A stretch of DNA of 64,000 nt from Pseudoips prasinana (Eukaryota; Arthropoda; Insecta; Lepidoptera; Nolidae), in NCBI GenBank assembly GCA_951640165.1, contig OX621266.1, positions 496,001 through 560,000 of the forward strand, written 5' to 3'. Below are positions 19,858-30,038 of this stretch, piece after piece (position 1 is the first letter of the stretch; each line of letters starts with the position of its first letter). The position numbers and the translations under genes are program-made. The notes beneath the pieces are model-generated. The model was given only the letters and a program-made list of their open reading frames with translations, was not told the DNA's origin and did not search any database.

Positions 19858-22800
19858 TCATGGAGGCCGGAGATTGGCGATATGCGCCCTCCGACGCCCG
19901 GTTCTCCTAGCGCGGGTTGGGCGGGAAGACAATGCCTCCCGTTCTCGCTCCGCCACCTCTTTTGCTACCATCACCTCCTCGCAAAAGGTGGCGACGATAC
20001 TCCAGGCATTCTCGCTCGCAACCATGAATTTGGTCACCGTTGCAAGCGAGATGTCAACCGCACCCATTGCAGCCCCGAGAACACGGCGCTGTGTCTCCCA
20101 AGCTGGGCATTCCACCAATGTGTGAAGCGCCGTGTCAACGGGGCCACCACAATGGTGACAACCAGGCGTCTCTTCTCGGCCTATACGATGCAGGTACTTC
20201 CCGAAGCACCCATGATCCGAGAGTACCTGCGTAAGCCGATAAGTGAGGGCGCCGTGCCTTCTCTCCAGCCATTCCTCCATGATGGGTCTTACCGCCACTA
20301 TCGTGGCGTGCCCCGCGCTTGGTTGCGCAAGTCGCTGACTCCACAGCACCACCGTGTCACGGCGAAGCTCCGACCGCCGCACTTCGATTTCGCGCAGTAT
20401 GGGTCGAAAGCCTCGCTCAAGCGCCTCCTCACGCCACCTGTATAGTGATGCGAGGGCTCTCGCTTCGAGTTCCCACGGTGGTGATCCGGCAAGGAGACTC
20501 GCCGCCTCGAAGGAGATCGTGCGGTATCCTCTGATTGCTCTGATGGCCATCGCCTTCTGTGGTCTACGCAGCAGGGCGATGTTTTTGGCCGACAGGCTTT
20601 CCCCCCATACTGGGGCCCCGTAAAGGGCCATCGACCGCACGACCCCCATATAGAGTCTCCGGCAGGAAGCGTCCGGTCCCCCAATGTTAGGCAGCAGCCT
20701 CGCCAACGCAGTCGCCGCAGCCATTAACTTTGGGACCAACCTTTGGAAGTGCGGTCCAAAGGTCCAACGGCCGTCGAGGACGAGTCCTAGGTACTTCATC
20801 GTCGACTCGACACCGATGCGGACGCCTCCCACCGTGATTTGGGATCCCGAAGGTGGTGCCCTTCGAGACCCATGGAAATAAAGGGCCTCTGACTTTTCTA
20901 GGGCAACCTCGAGACCCAGCTGCCGGATTCTCCCAACAACTTGCGCTACCCCTGCTGTAACCAGTGTGGCCGCTTGACAGTGTGACCCCCCTCTAGCCGT
21001 GACTAACGTGTCATCAGCATAACACGTCAGTTGTATTCCTGGGGGAAGTGCGCCACGCAACACCCAGTCGTAGCCAATGTTCCATAGGAGTGGCCCTAGG
21101 ACTGAACCCTGCGGAACACCGCACGACACCTCTCGCCGACTCCATCCTCTACGACTCGGAAAGATAACTACCCTTTGGGATAAGTAGGCCCCGATTATGT
21201 GGCGGAGATAGGTTGGCACACGATGGTATTCAAGTGCCACCCTAATGCAACTCCAAGGCAAGGTGTTGAAGGCATTCTTGATATCTAATGATACCGCCAA
21301 CAACACCTCACGCCTGGAGGCTGCTTCCTCCGCCAGTGCTCTTACGCGCATGATAGCGTCCATGGTGGACCGCCCCTGACGAAAACCAAATTGGTTATCT
21401 GCTAAATCCGGACCAGTCACAGTCAAGTGCTGAACGAGGCGGTCTGCAATGACTCTCTCTAAGAGCTTGCCCACCTCGTTCAACAGCACTATGGGCCGGT
21501 AAGCAGACGGTGAGTCCAATGGACGCCCCTTCTTTTGAATCAGAACCAATTTGCCAGATTTCCACTGTTGTGGAAACTGGCCCCGTTCTAAACATGCGCT
21601 AAAGAGCCTCGTCAGCCGGGGCCCAAGAGCCCGCAAAACCAAGACCCAAACACGGCCTGCAACGCCGTCAGGCCCCGGGGCGGTGTTTTTAGCCTTAAGC
21701 CTTCGCACCGCCTCATTCAGTTCCTCCCGGGTCACTTCGGGTACAAAGTCACTGTCCACGTTGGGTGCCATCTCCAGAGGTGAAAGCATTGATGGAGGAA
21801 TGTGGTCCCCTCTAGAAGGGAACAGTGCAGCCACTACCTCCTCCAGCAGGTGAGACTGAAGGCTCTGGGTCAGCGGGGGGGCCCTTGGGCGCAATTTGCC
21901 CCTTACCATAAGGTAGGGGCGTCCCCATGGATCCCGATTGAGAGTCCCCAGTAACTCCTCACGTGCTTGGATTTTGGCCCTCTTTATAGCATTCTGAAGG
22001 GCTCTCTTAGCTGCCCTGTACCCCTCATAGAGATCCGCCTCTCTAGTTGCCGCATATTGGGTTTGGCGACGCCTTCTGCGATGTCTGGCATACTGCCGGC
22101 GCGCTGCAGTGCAAGCACGGCGCAGCTGTGCAATTTCCTGTGTCCACCAGTATACTTGGCGCTTAGCTGGCAGCCGCCGCACCCTAGGCATGGCCGCGTC
22201 ACATACCTGTGATACTGCCTCCCGGAACCACTCCACCTCAACATCAACATCGACAGGCCTGTGTGGTACCGAAATCCAAGCCTGTATGATGGAGGCTTCC
22301 AGGAGAACGTCGCGGTCTAACTTACCTAATGCCCAACGCGGACCAACCCCCGACGGGGCGACTCTGGCCGGAGCATAAGAGGTTTGGGTAGAGACGTCAA
22401 ATCGGATATATCTATGGTCCGACAGAGTCTCCACCTCCTGCAATACGCGCCAGCCTGAAACACGGCGTGCGATTGTAGGGCTGGCGAACGATATGTCCAC
22501 AATTGATCCACCCCGCTGACGCACGCACGTGTTTACGTTGCCCCTGTTAAGGACGAGTAGACCTGTTTCGAGGACCCACTCCTCAAGAGCCTCACCCCTC
22601 GCATCTGTAGTCGGTGAACCCCAAGCCGTTGATTTGGCATTGAAGTCCCCGAAGACAATAACAGGGCGGGGGTGGCTATTTGCGACAACTGTGCCCAGCT
22701 CCAGTAAGGACACCTCAAATTCGGCCAGCGATCGATTTGGTGAGTAGTAGACACCTACTACAACAATTTCTTCCACTACTGCAGCCACGCAACCCCTTCC

Positions 22801-23018
22801 TCTCACAATATTTGTGAAAGGTGAGGAACCAGCAGCGGTTTGCCAAATTAAGGCCACTAAGCCGTTTATCTCACTCACCCAGTCACTCCGGAGAGGAACA
22901 AAATACGGCTCAGCCACCACCGCTACGTTAATCAACCACTGCGCCATACTCTGGATTAACAGATCCTGAGCTCTAGCGCAGTGGTTGATATTCGCTTGAA
23001 GGAAGCGTAATGGAGTCG
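19858..23018 (-). CDS. R1-clade ORF2: endonuclease, reverse transcriptase, C-terminal zinc knuckle
   Basis: The frame from the ATG at 22947 is 1029 codons. The conserved start of R1 proteins (RFLQANINHC followed by ARAQDLLIQS) lies upstream of that ATG, in phase and open back past 23018, so I take the ORF to begin there without an AUG; it overlaps the end of ORF1 in the -1 frame. Endonuclease: VVAEPYFVP, VFGDFNAKS, LSDHRYIRF. RT: GPDGVAGR, YRPIVLLNEVGKL, LDIKNAFNTLPW (A), CGVPQGSVLGPLLWN (B), CYADDTLV (C), MKYLGLVLDG. The C-terminus has CHHCGGPVDTALHTLVEC, the usual R1 zinc motif. It makes the target nick and the cDNA. All catalytic residues are present. Confidence 0.92.
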
Positions 23019-25457
23019 TTATAGGCAGTCCATGTTTACCTCTTTCCCATTTTGGGTCGCCTTAGCGGTGGCTGTTGACTTTACCGTCTGAGAAGTAGTC
23101 ATTTTGGACGCTGAATTGACACCTTGACCCCGTGTACCGGTGCAGGATTTACTGCCCACCCTATGATCCGCTAACTTATTTGCAGCCGCACAAAGAATGC
23201 AGTGCGGCGCCTTTTCACAGAGTTTTGCGGTATGATTGGGCTGACCGCAATTGAAACATAAGCCCCTGCAGTCCTCTGAGGATGGGCATTTCACACCTAC
23301 GTGTCCATCACCAAGGCACCTATAGCACCTTAACGGCTTAGGCTGCAGGAGCTTTACCTGGACCGTGTTCCATCCTATTAGCAGTCGCCGGCCAGCTGCA
23401 ATTTTTTGCGCCGCTGTGATGGGGCAAACCAATATCATCATGCCCAAACCGTTGAGACCAGGGCGAATATCTCCAGCTTTTATGTGCTCTTTGGAGCACC
23501 CTCCCACCCTTGCGACGGCCTCAATCACTTCGTCGACCGACACGGACTCCTCCAGACCCACGAGGCGAAGGCTTACCATCTTCATGGGCCTTGACACCCT
23601 GACATCATCTCCGTTGAGAGCCTCCTTGAGTTTATCGGCAAGGGCGTCTGCCTTGCCGCTACTTGCCATACCAGGGACCTCTAGCATGCGGGCTCCAGTT
23701 AGGGTGGTACGGTGACGTAGGCCGTGAATGTCAAGCTCATCCAACTTTATGTTCGCCCTAGCGGTAGTCAGAAGCGAAGCGTAAGTGACTCCCCGCTCTG
23801 CCGCTTCAGGCAGTAAAGTTAAAACCACAGCAGCAGAACGTGGAACGCGAAGGCCTGCCGCTGCCTGAGCTTTACGCTTCTCAACCGCTTTTTGGCGCTT
23901 TCTGTCGGCTCTACGCTTCTTTGCGGCCATCTTCTTTTGACCCACAACCTCAAATGCCTGGGACTCTGAAGCCGTAGGTATATGGGCCGCATTCGGCTCA
24001 AAAGCTTGCAAAGGGGCAGAAGATTTAGGCTTCTTTCCCTTTTCCCCTCTTTTGAGAATCTGTTTATAAGATTCTTTGGGTCCAGCCGGAATAGAAACTG
24101 TAGGACCAACAGAAGCCTGAGGTGCTGTTGAAACCTCAGCTGAGGGAGCTGAACCTTTTGCATGAGAAGGTTTAGCTGTATTGCTCCTTGCTGAGTCGCA
24201 ATCCAGGTCAACTCTCGCATCTGCAGCCAAGGGCGGGCGCAGAATACGATTCTCGAGAACTGCGAATCGCCGAGTAAAAGGTTCCAAAGCCTTTTGCACA
24301 ATCGAATGGATAGAATCTAGATCCACCGGTTTTTGTGCGATCGGTCCTACCTCGTGGAGCATACGCTCCTGCCGATCTCTTTTAACTTCCTCTCTAAGCA
24401 GCTTGTGCTCTTCACGGAGCTCAGCTAGCTGCTCAGCTAACTTTTTATTAGCAGCTTGCAGCTTGGCTGTCTCCGTCGAGGTAGTGCGATTAGCAAGCTC
24501 CTGGGCCACAACTAACAAAAGCTCTGCTCCTTCCTTTAAAGCCTTTTGGTCAGTCCCCTTTAATCTCGACGCATGAGAAACGACTTTCCTAACCAGGGCC
24601 GCGCCTCCTTCAGCCTTCTCAAGTAGATTAGCCGCCGACATCTTTTCCGGCTGTTCAACGACTTCTCTAATTGCCACCGCGTAATCCAATTCGACGGTAT
24701 CACATAAACCATGCGATTTCTTCGGCTGCTTCCCCGGCCGCTTAAATTTGGCGCGACAGCCGCTGTTTTCACCATCATTGAGAACAGCTTGGATTTTATT
24801 CGGGGGTCCATCGTCTGTTGACGATTCACGCCCTTGCAAATTAACTCCTTTGGAGGCTCGTTTAGCTTTGATTGCACCCGACTGCCAAAACTTTGAATTA
24901 GGCATCGAGCTGACGCTCGACTCCGACATCTCAGCCGCAGAGTTTCGGGACGCTGATCGTGTTGGTGACTGCGATGGCGTACGCGATTGACGGGCGTTTC
25001 TAGCCCGGTTAGCCAATAGTCGCTCTTCCTCCGTAATACTGATGACACAATTAGAGTGCGCAAAACTGGGCGTGCGCAACTCTTCCACGTACTCCGTGGC
25101 ATCAAGGCATTGGTTGCCCCCCCCAGATACGGTGGGGCTGCCAGATCCATGAGGACCTGGGAGGGATTCTCCGGCAGTGCCGGTACCCTCCTGGGGTAAT
25201 ACGTTTTCCAAGGCCGACTTCATAGTAATTGTGTGATTTTTTTGCAGAGGTTTTCTTCCTCTTTTTTTTCCCCTTTTCGGAACAACCGACAAATCTTTGG
25301 GACAAGCAATACTGGGCGTGCGTGCCCCCTCACTGTTTTGGCATTGAGTGCCCTCCCCAGATACGGTAGGGCTGCCGGACCCACAGGGATCCGGGAGGGA
25401 TTCTCCGGAATTACCGGTACCCTCCTGGGGTAGTTTGTTTTTCAAGGCCGACTTCAT
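23019..25457 (-). CDS. R1-clade ORF1 (Gag-like, CCHC zinc knuckles)
   Basis: 812 codons, uninterrupted. The N-terminus holds a duplicated module: residues 1-50 and about 79-135 both start MKSALxNxLPQEGTG and share GSGSPTVSG and RTPS. The middle has a coiled-coil stretch (AANKKLAEQLAELREEHKLL) and a Lys/Arg-rich segment. The C-terminal part has the RNA-binding fold of insect Gag-like proteins, then three zinc knuckles: CYRCLGDGHVGVKC, CFNCGQPNHTAKLC and CILCAAANKLADHRVGSKSC. It packages the element RNA. The second MKSALEN at 25223 is an alternative start. Confidence 0.92.
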   Translation of the reverse strand: MKSALKNKLPQEGTGNSGESLPDPCGSGSPTVSGEGTQCQNSEGARTPSIACPKDLSVVPKRGKKRGRKPLQKNHTITMKSALENVLPQEGTGTAGESLPGPHGSGSPTVSGGGNQCLDATEYVEELRTPSFAHSNCVISITEEERLLANRARNARQSRTPSQSPTRSASRNSAAEMSESSVSSMPNSKFWQSGAIKAKRASKGVNLQGRESSTDDGPPNKIQAVLNDGENSGCRAKFKRPGKQPKKSHGLCDTVELDYAVAIREVVEQPEKMSAANLLEKAEGGAALVRKVVSHASRLKGTDQKALKEGAELLLVVAQELANRTTSTETAKLQAANKKLAEQLAELREEHKLLREEVKRDRQERMLHEVGPIAQKPVDLDSIHSIVQKALEPFTRRFAVLENRILRPPLAADARVDLDCDSARSNTAKPSHAKGSAPSAEVSTAPQASVGPTVSIPAGPKESYKQILKRGEKGKKPKSSAPLQAFEPNAAHIPTASESQAFEVVGQKKMAAKKRRADRKRQKAVEKRKAQAAAGLRVPRSAAVVLTLLPEAAERGVTYASLLTTARANIKLDELDIHGLRHRTTLTGARMLEVPGMASSGKADALADKLKEALNGDDVRVSRPMKMVSLRLVGLEESVSVDEVIEAVARVGGCSKEHIKAGDIRPGLNGLGMMILVCPITAAQKIAAGRRLLIGWNTVQVKLLQPKPLRCYRCLGDGHVGVKCPSSEDCRGLCFNCGQPNHTAKLCEKAPHCILCAAANKLADHRVGSKSCTGTRGQGVNSASKMTTSQTVKSTATAKATQNGKEVNMDCL

Positions 25458-25520
25458 ACTGTTTTGTTTTGGATTTAGGGTAATTTTATAGAGGTTTTCT
25501 TCCTCATTTGCTCCTCTGCT
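24990..25520 (-). repeat. About 234-bp tandem monomers spanning leader and ORF1 start
   Basis: AGAGGTTTTCTTCCTC, the ATG AAG TCG GCC start and the GSGSPTVSG coding block occur twice about 234 bases apart (first from about 25510, second from about 25270). The unit therefore runs across the 5' UTR and into ORF1. Some LINEs carry tandem promoter monomers; here the second monomer is translated. Confidence 0.75.
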
Positions 25521-25763
25521 ATGTTCTCTGCTGATCAGAGGTCACGCAAAGGAACGCATCCACCACCTGGCGCCGGAATATTAGCCACGAACAGTAATTA
25601 TTTTTGGGGGGACGAATCCCATTACAAAAACAATTACTGTCGCGCCCAGGGTGCACCGGCCCGCAAATCTACCATTCCCACCGGATTAAAAATACGGACA
25701 GGAATAGTAGTTGCAGGCACACGTGGAGGTTTTCCGGCCTAGCACCCCACACTAATTAATATC

Positions 25764-27800
25764 CTAAATCAATGCATACCAACACAAAACATAAAAATAA
25801 AATATAATTGTAATAACTACTGGCTTTCAAAAGGAATAAGAAACTCTTGTAAAAATAAAAGATTACTTAAAATATTAGTTACAAAGACTAAAAATCAAAT
25901 CCTCACCAAATATTACAAAAAATATGAAAAAATATTAAAGAAGACTGTAGTGACAGCAAAAAAACAACACTACAAAAATAAAATAAGGAAATCTAAAAAT
26001 AAAGTAAAAACTATGTGGGAAATTATTAATAAACGTACAAACAAAAAATTTAAATGTGAAAAAAATAATATAACCCTACAAATAAATAACGGAGTAACTT
26101 CAGAGCCCAAGGAAATAGCCAACATCTTCAATAATTTTTTTGTTTCTATTGGGGAAGCTAGATCAAACCCAACTGACAGCACACATACTGGAACCCCTAC
26201 TGCTATTTCGTCTACAGTAAATACTATCTTCTTGGACCCAGTAGATCCCTATGAAGTAAACGCAATAATAAAAAACTTAAAAAACAAATCTAGCTATGGT
26301 ATAGATGAGCTACCACCAACCTTAGTGAAACAATGTGCAGACGAACTTACCTTACCGTTTTACAAATTAATTAACCAGTCGTTTGCAGAAGGCGTGTTTC
26401 CTGACCTTTTGAAAAAAGCCCTTATTAAACCAATCCACAAGAAAAATACAAAAACTGATCCAAATAATTATCGTCCCATTGCCCTCTTACCAACAGCTTC
26501 AAAAATATTTGAAAAAGCCATGTGCAAGAGAGTTTACGCGTTTTGTGAAAAGTTCAACATATTTAATGACAGTCAAAATGGTTTTCGGAAAAACCGATCC
26601 ACTATCTTGGCAGTCTACAAGTACGTTCAAAAAGCTCTCAATATTATTAACAATAAGAAGTATGCCTTAGGTTTATTGTTAGATATGACAAAAGCTTACG
26701 ACAAAGTTCAATTTCAAATATTATTAAATAAACTATTTAACATAGGAATCCGCGGCAAATGTCATGAATGGTTCACATCTTATTTACAAAACAGAGAACA
26801 ACTGGTAGAAATAGAATATTACAACCACAAAACAAACGAAATAGAATTATTCAGGTGTAATAAAATACCAATCAGAGCCTCAATCCCGCAAGGAAGCGTT
26901 ATTGGCTGTTTTCTATTTCTTGTGTATATCAATGACCTGCCTAACCATATCAAAGAACCATGCGTCTTGTTTGCAGATGATTTATCGATAATTGCAGAAT
27001 ATGACTCCAACATCAACCTAAATAATAAATTGAACTCAATACTGAATGATACTACAAATTGGATGACCGAACATAATCTGGAAATTAACCTTCTTAAAAC
27101 TAAAATAATGACATTCCACCCTCGCCAAAAAACACCGTTAGACATAAATTTTAGATTCAAAGACTCTAAATTAGAAACTGTTTGTAAGTTCACTCTATTG
27201 GGCCTAGATATAGACTCACACTTTAATTGGAAGTCCCAAATACAAAAATTAAGAGCGAAGCTATCTAAATTCTCATATGCATTCAGAGAGATTAAAAAGA
27301 CTACAGACCTCAAAACTGCGATAGTCATGTACTATGCGTACGCTTACGCATGGCTTAAGTATGGTGTCATCTTATGGGGTAATAGTACTGACGCGCCTAC
27401 TTTATTTACCATACAGAAAAAGCTTATTCGAATCATAGCTAATATACAAGAAGTCGATAGTTGTAAACCTCACTTTAGGGAACTGAAGATTTTAACCTTA
27501 CCTTGTATTTATATATACGAAATTTGTAAGTTTGTACGTATACATCCCGAATTATACACCAAAAGAGAAGACATACAGAATAGATTTACTCTAAGACACA
27601 AAAACAGACTAAACATTCCAACATCACGACTTAAAATGCATTCATCAAGTGCATATGTAATGTCAATAAAAATATATAATAAACTACCGGAACAAATTAA
27701 GAATATAAATAAATATAATATGTTTAATAATAAATTAAAGCAATTTCTAATACACAAAACCTACTATAATATAAACGAATACATGAATGATAAACTATGA
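25764..27800 (+). pseudogene. LINE D ORF2, reverse transcriptase part (right of the R1-like insertion)
   Basis: Open frame of about 679 codons; the first ATG is at 25950, but the frame is open from the insertion border. RT blocks: KNKSSYGIDELPP, YRPIALLPTASKI, LLLDMTKAYDKVQ (A), IPQGSVIGCFLFLVYINDL (B), LFADDLSII (C), FTLLGLDID. The C-terminal part resembles 2037-3110. Block A has a Tyr where most relatives have Phe (KAYDKV). The catalytic Asp residues are intact; loss of function comes from the split ORF and the truncated endonuclease. Confidence 0.88.
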
Positions 27801-28046
27801 CTGGAACTCCAACAGATATTAAATATTTAATTAAATTACTGTTACATTCACTTTGACATTCATGCATTTTAAATAAACAATCGTATGTAGTATCTCAATT
27901 ATTATAAGTTATGTATATTATATGAAGTGACATTAATATTGTATAAATTTTAATTATAATCTAAATATATTAAGTAGGTTTGAGTTATTATGTCTTAGAT
28001 GCAATTATGTAATTTTAATGTTTAATTTAATTTAATGTACTTAATT
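27801..28046 (+). other. LINE D 3' untranslated region, first part
   Basis: AT-rich and non-coding. It ends at the 13-base target ATGTACTTAATTA, which is repeated at 29217-29229 after the Penelope-like insertion; LINE D then continues to its tail. Confidence 0.7.
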
Positions 28047-28326
28047 ATCAAAAAACAAAATCAATATTTAGTGTTAATTCCGCTAATTGTCAGTTTAATC
28101 ATGCTGGGATGCAATTTGCACCGCCCTCCCGCCCGCAAAAATGTGCACATGCAAAGAAGGACAATATAAAAAGCAAATTACATGCGCCAGTACGATACCC
28201 AACACGTGTTTCGGTCCTCCACGGACCATTCTCAAGGTCTGCTAACTCGTCGAGTGCTCGAAGGAGACTAAAAGTCAACGAGGCGAGCGCTCTTTTATAT
28301 ACTACCAGCCGCATGGACAATTATTT

Positions 28327-28647
28327 CTAACTACCCCCAAATATTCGTAGTAAAGGAGATGAAACTAAATTTGTTTGGTCATTCAACAATGCAAAACTAT
28401 TACTGCTATGTTTTAATATTTCTAATTGTTCCAACACACATAACCGGAAACTTTTATCACAATTATGTAAAATATTATACGTATTATTGTCGCCCAAGGA
28501 ATGGCCAGTTTCAATTAAATGTTTGGCGTAATGAGATTTATCAGGATGGCCATTCCTATAAGCAGCTACATGCTCTTTATACCGTATTTCAAAATTTCGG
28601 CCTGTCTGACCTATATATACCGCGTCACAATCATCGCAGACCAACCA
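28327..28647 (-). pseudogene. Penelope-like GIY-YIG endonuclease domain, C-terminal fragment
   Basis: The minus-strand frame carries LVCDDCDAVYIGQTGRNFEI with the YIG-type motif, then RYKEH, HPDKSHYAKHLIETGH (catalytic Tyr/His region) and the C-terminal end. In Penelope-like elements this domain follows the RT and nicks the target. The RT is absent. Upstream of 28647 the open frame continues only because it reads the opposite arm in antisense, so the real fragment begins at the loop. Confidence 0.85.
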
Positions 28648-28895
28648 AGCATGTAGCTGCTTATAGGAATGGCCATCCTGATAAATCTCATTACGCCAAA
28701 CATTTAATTGAAACTGGCCATTCCTTGGGCGACAATAATACGTATAATATTTTACATAATTGTGATAAAAGTTTCCGGTTATGTGTGTTGGAACAATTAG
28801 AAATATTAAAACATAGCAGTAATAGTTTTGCATTGTTGAATGACCAAACAAATTTAGTTTCATCTCCTTTACTACGAATATTTGGGGGTAGTTAG
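28648..28895 (+). pseudogene. Second, inverted copy of the Penelope-like C-terminus
   Basis: Encodes the same 80-odd residues as the minus-strand copy (NGHPDKSHYAKHLIETGH through LLRIFGGS) but lacks the GIY-YIG motif, which lies only in the loop. The frame also reads back through the left arm in antisense, giving a misleading 178-codon frame at 28359-28895. There is no start codon of its own. Confidence 0.8.
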
Positions 28896-28985
28896 AAATA
28901 ATTGTCCATGCGGCTGGTAGTATATAAAAGAGCGCTCGCCTCGTTGACTTTTAGTCTCCTTCGAGCACTCGACGAGTTAGCAGCC

Positions 28986-29019
28986 CTTGAGAATGGTCCG
29001 TGGAGGACCGAAACACGTG
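28986..29019 (+). ncRNA. Degenerate hammerhead-like motif in the Penelope 3' region
   Basis: Stem GGTCC/GGACC with loop GTGGA is followed directly by GAAAC, the arrangement of hammerhead stem II and the GAAA core. The 5' core reads CTTGAGAAT instead of CTGANGA, so self-cleavage is unlikely. An inverted copy lies at 28203-28236. Hammerhead motifs are known in Penelope-like elements. Confidence 0.35.
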
Positions 29020-29351
29020 TTGGGTATCGTACTGGCGCATGTAATTTGCTTTTTATATTGTCCTTCTTTGCATGTGCACATTTTTGCGGGCGGGAGGGCG
29101 GTGCAAATTGCATCCCAGCATGATTAAACTGACAATTAGCGGAATTAACACTAAATATTGATTTTGTTTTTTGATTGTTATGGATTTCCGCAAAGTAACG
29201 CCTGATTCCATTACTTATGTACTTAATTACTCTAAACTTATGTTGCTGTGCCCTTACAGGGTCCATAACTGTACCTAAGCTTTAAGCCTATTGTTAACAC
29301 CTTCACTCACATTATGGTATGCAAATAAATGAATATGAATATGAATTTTTA

Positions 29352-29657
29352 AGAGAGGTAGGGCATAGCGTTTATTCGCTCAAAGAGCAGCCCGACTGGG
29401 GAAGTACCTCCACCTTACAGAAGACATTCCTTAATAATAACATTAATAATTATAATGTTGTGTTTCCGAGTGTGAGTAAGGTCGCCAGAGCTCCTTAAGG
29501 TGGAGGGAAGGGTCAGCAACACTTGTTTGCTGACTGTTAAAGGCCGGCAACGCACCCGCGACCACCAGAGAGGTTGCGAGTGTCTATGGGCGGCGGTGAT
29601 CACTAACCATCAGGTGACCCACTTGCTCGTTTGTCGCCCTCTGACATAAAAAAAAAT
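29352..29657 (+). repeat. SINE-like lepidopteran repeat with poly(A) end
   Basis: Contains AGCAGCCCGACTGGGGAAGT, GGCCGGCAACGCACCCGCGA and CGGCGGTGATCACTAACCAT, then CATCAGGTGACCCACTTGCT, and ends in an A run at 29648-29656. I know this end module from moth SINEs and LINE-derived repeats. Non-coding. Confidence 0.7.
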
Positions 29658-29924
29658 GAATTTGACAAGATCTGTGTATGAGCGGTGTTCGATATGTGAA
29701 TAGGTGAACGCTTGCCATAAGCACTTCAGTTAACCCGCTTGTTACTACAACACGTCATAAAGTCCGGTAAAGTGACAGTTGACGATCTGATGATACTCTG
29801 TTAAAATACAGTGCAATGTAACAGAGTAGGATAGATAGTATCTTGTGACTTGTTATCTCTCTCTCTCACTTTTAAAATGTAAGTGTCATGGCGGATCTTT
29901 GTAACTAAACGACTGTGTGCTTAT
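29658..29924. other. No supported gene
   Basis: A short stretch with a CTCTCTCTCTC run near 29858. I see nothing else in it. Confidence 0.5.
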
Positions 29925-30038
29925 AAAATAATTTATTTATTTATTTCCTCTTTACAATTATCATTACAGGTTATATAACCTAATGCGATAATGTAGACAG
30001 CATATTATATTTCTATTATATTACTATATTACAGGTTT

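Larger units (their letters stand above)
19509..25746 (-). mobile_element. Full-length R1-clade LINE, apparently intact
   Basis: About 6.24 kb, minus strand: 5' UTR (25746-25458), ORF1 (25457-23019), ORF2 (23018 side to 19858), about 326 bases of 3' UTR and a 23-base poly(A). It has a perfect 19-bp target duplication, no stop in either ORF and a GC content well above its surroundings. These point to a very recent insertion. R1-clade elements are best known for a fixed site in 28S rDNA; this copy sits inside another LINE, so it belongs to a lineage without that site preference. Confidence 0.92.
28047..29216. mobile_element. Penelope-like element fragment arranged as a 528-bp-arm palindrome
   Basis: Arms 28047-28574 and 28648-29175 are reverse complements with, as far as I can read, one mismatch (ORF residues D and A in LENGPW context). 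They surround a 73-base loop (28575-28647). A further 41 bases (29176-29216) precede the right target duplication. The arms encode the end of a Penelope-like protein plus its 3' UTR, twice, head to head; the loop adds the GIY-YIG motif in minus orientation. Penelope elements are known for inverted partial copies, and the near-identity shows that this one is recent. Confidence 0.88.
19010..29335 (+). mobile_element. LINE D (CR1/Jockey-like), split by two later insertions
   Basis: Pieces: 19010-19509, 25747-28047 and 29217-29335. The ends are a 5' truncation inside the endonuclease and a tail of GAATAT units (ATGAATATGAATATGAAT) near 29325-29345. The first insertion is an R1-clade LINE (19-bp duplication), the second a Penelope-like palindrome (13-bp duplication). 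Removing both gives one uninterrupted ORF of about 847 codons and an ordinary 3' UTR, so the copy was nearly intact when it was hit. Confidence 0.8.

Noticed and set aside
19882..25433. Many plus-strand and off-frame ORFs inside the R1-clade element
   Set aside because: They lie antisense or out of frame to two long ORFs with full motif sets in GC-rich sequence, where chance ORFs are common.
19509..25746. 28S rDNA-specific R1 insertion
   Set aside because: The flanks are LINE D coding sequence, not rDNA, so the classical target does not apply.
28359..28895. 178-codon plus-strand frame, identical at its start to a minus-strand frame
   Set aside because: The first half is antisense of the opposite arm of a palindrome; only the C-terminal half (from 28648) encodes Penelope-like protein.
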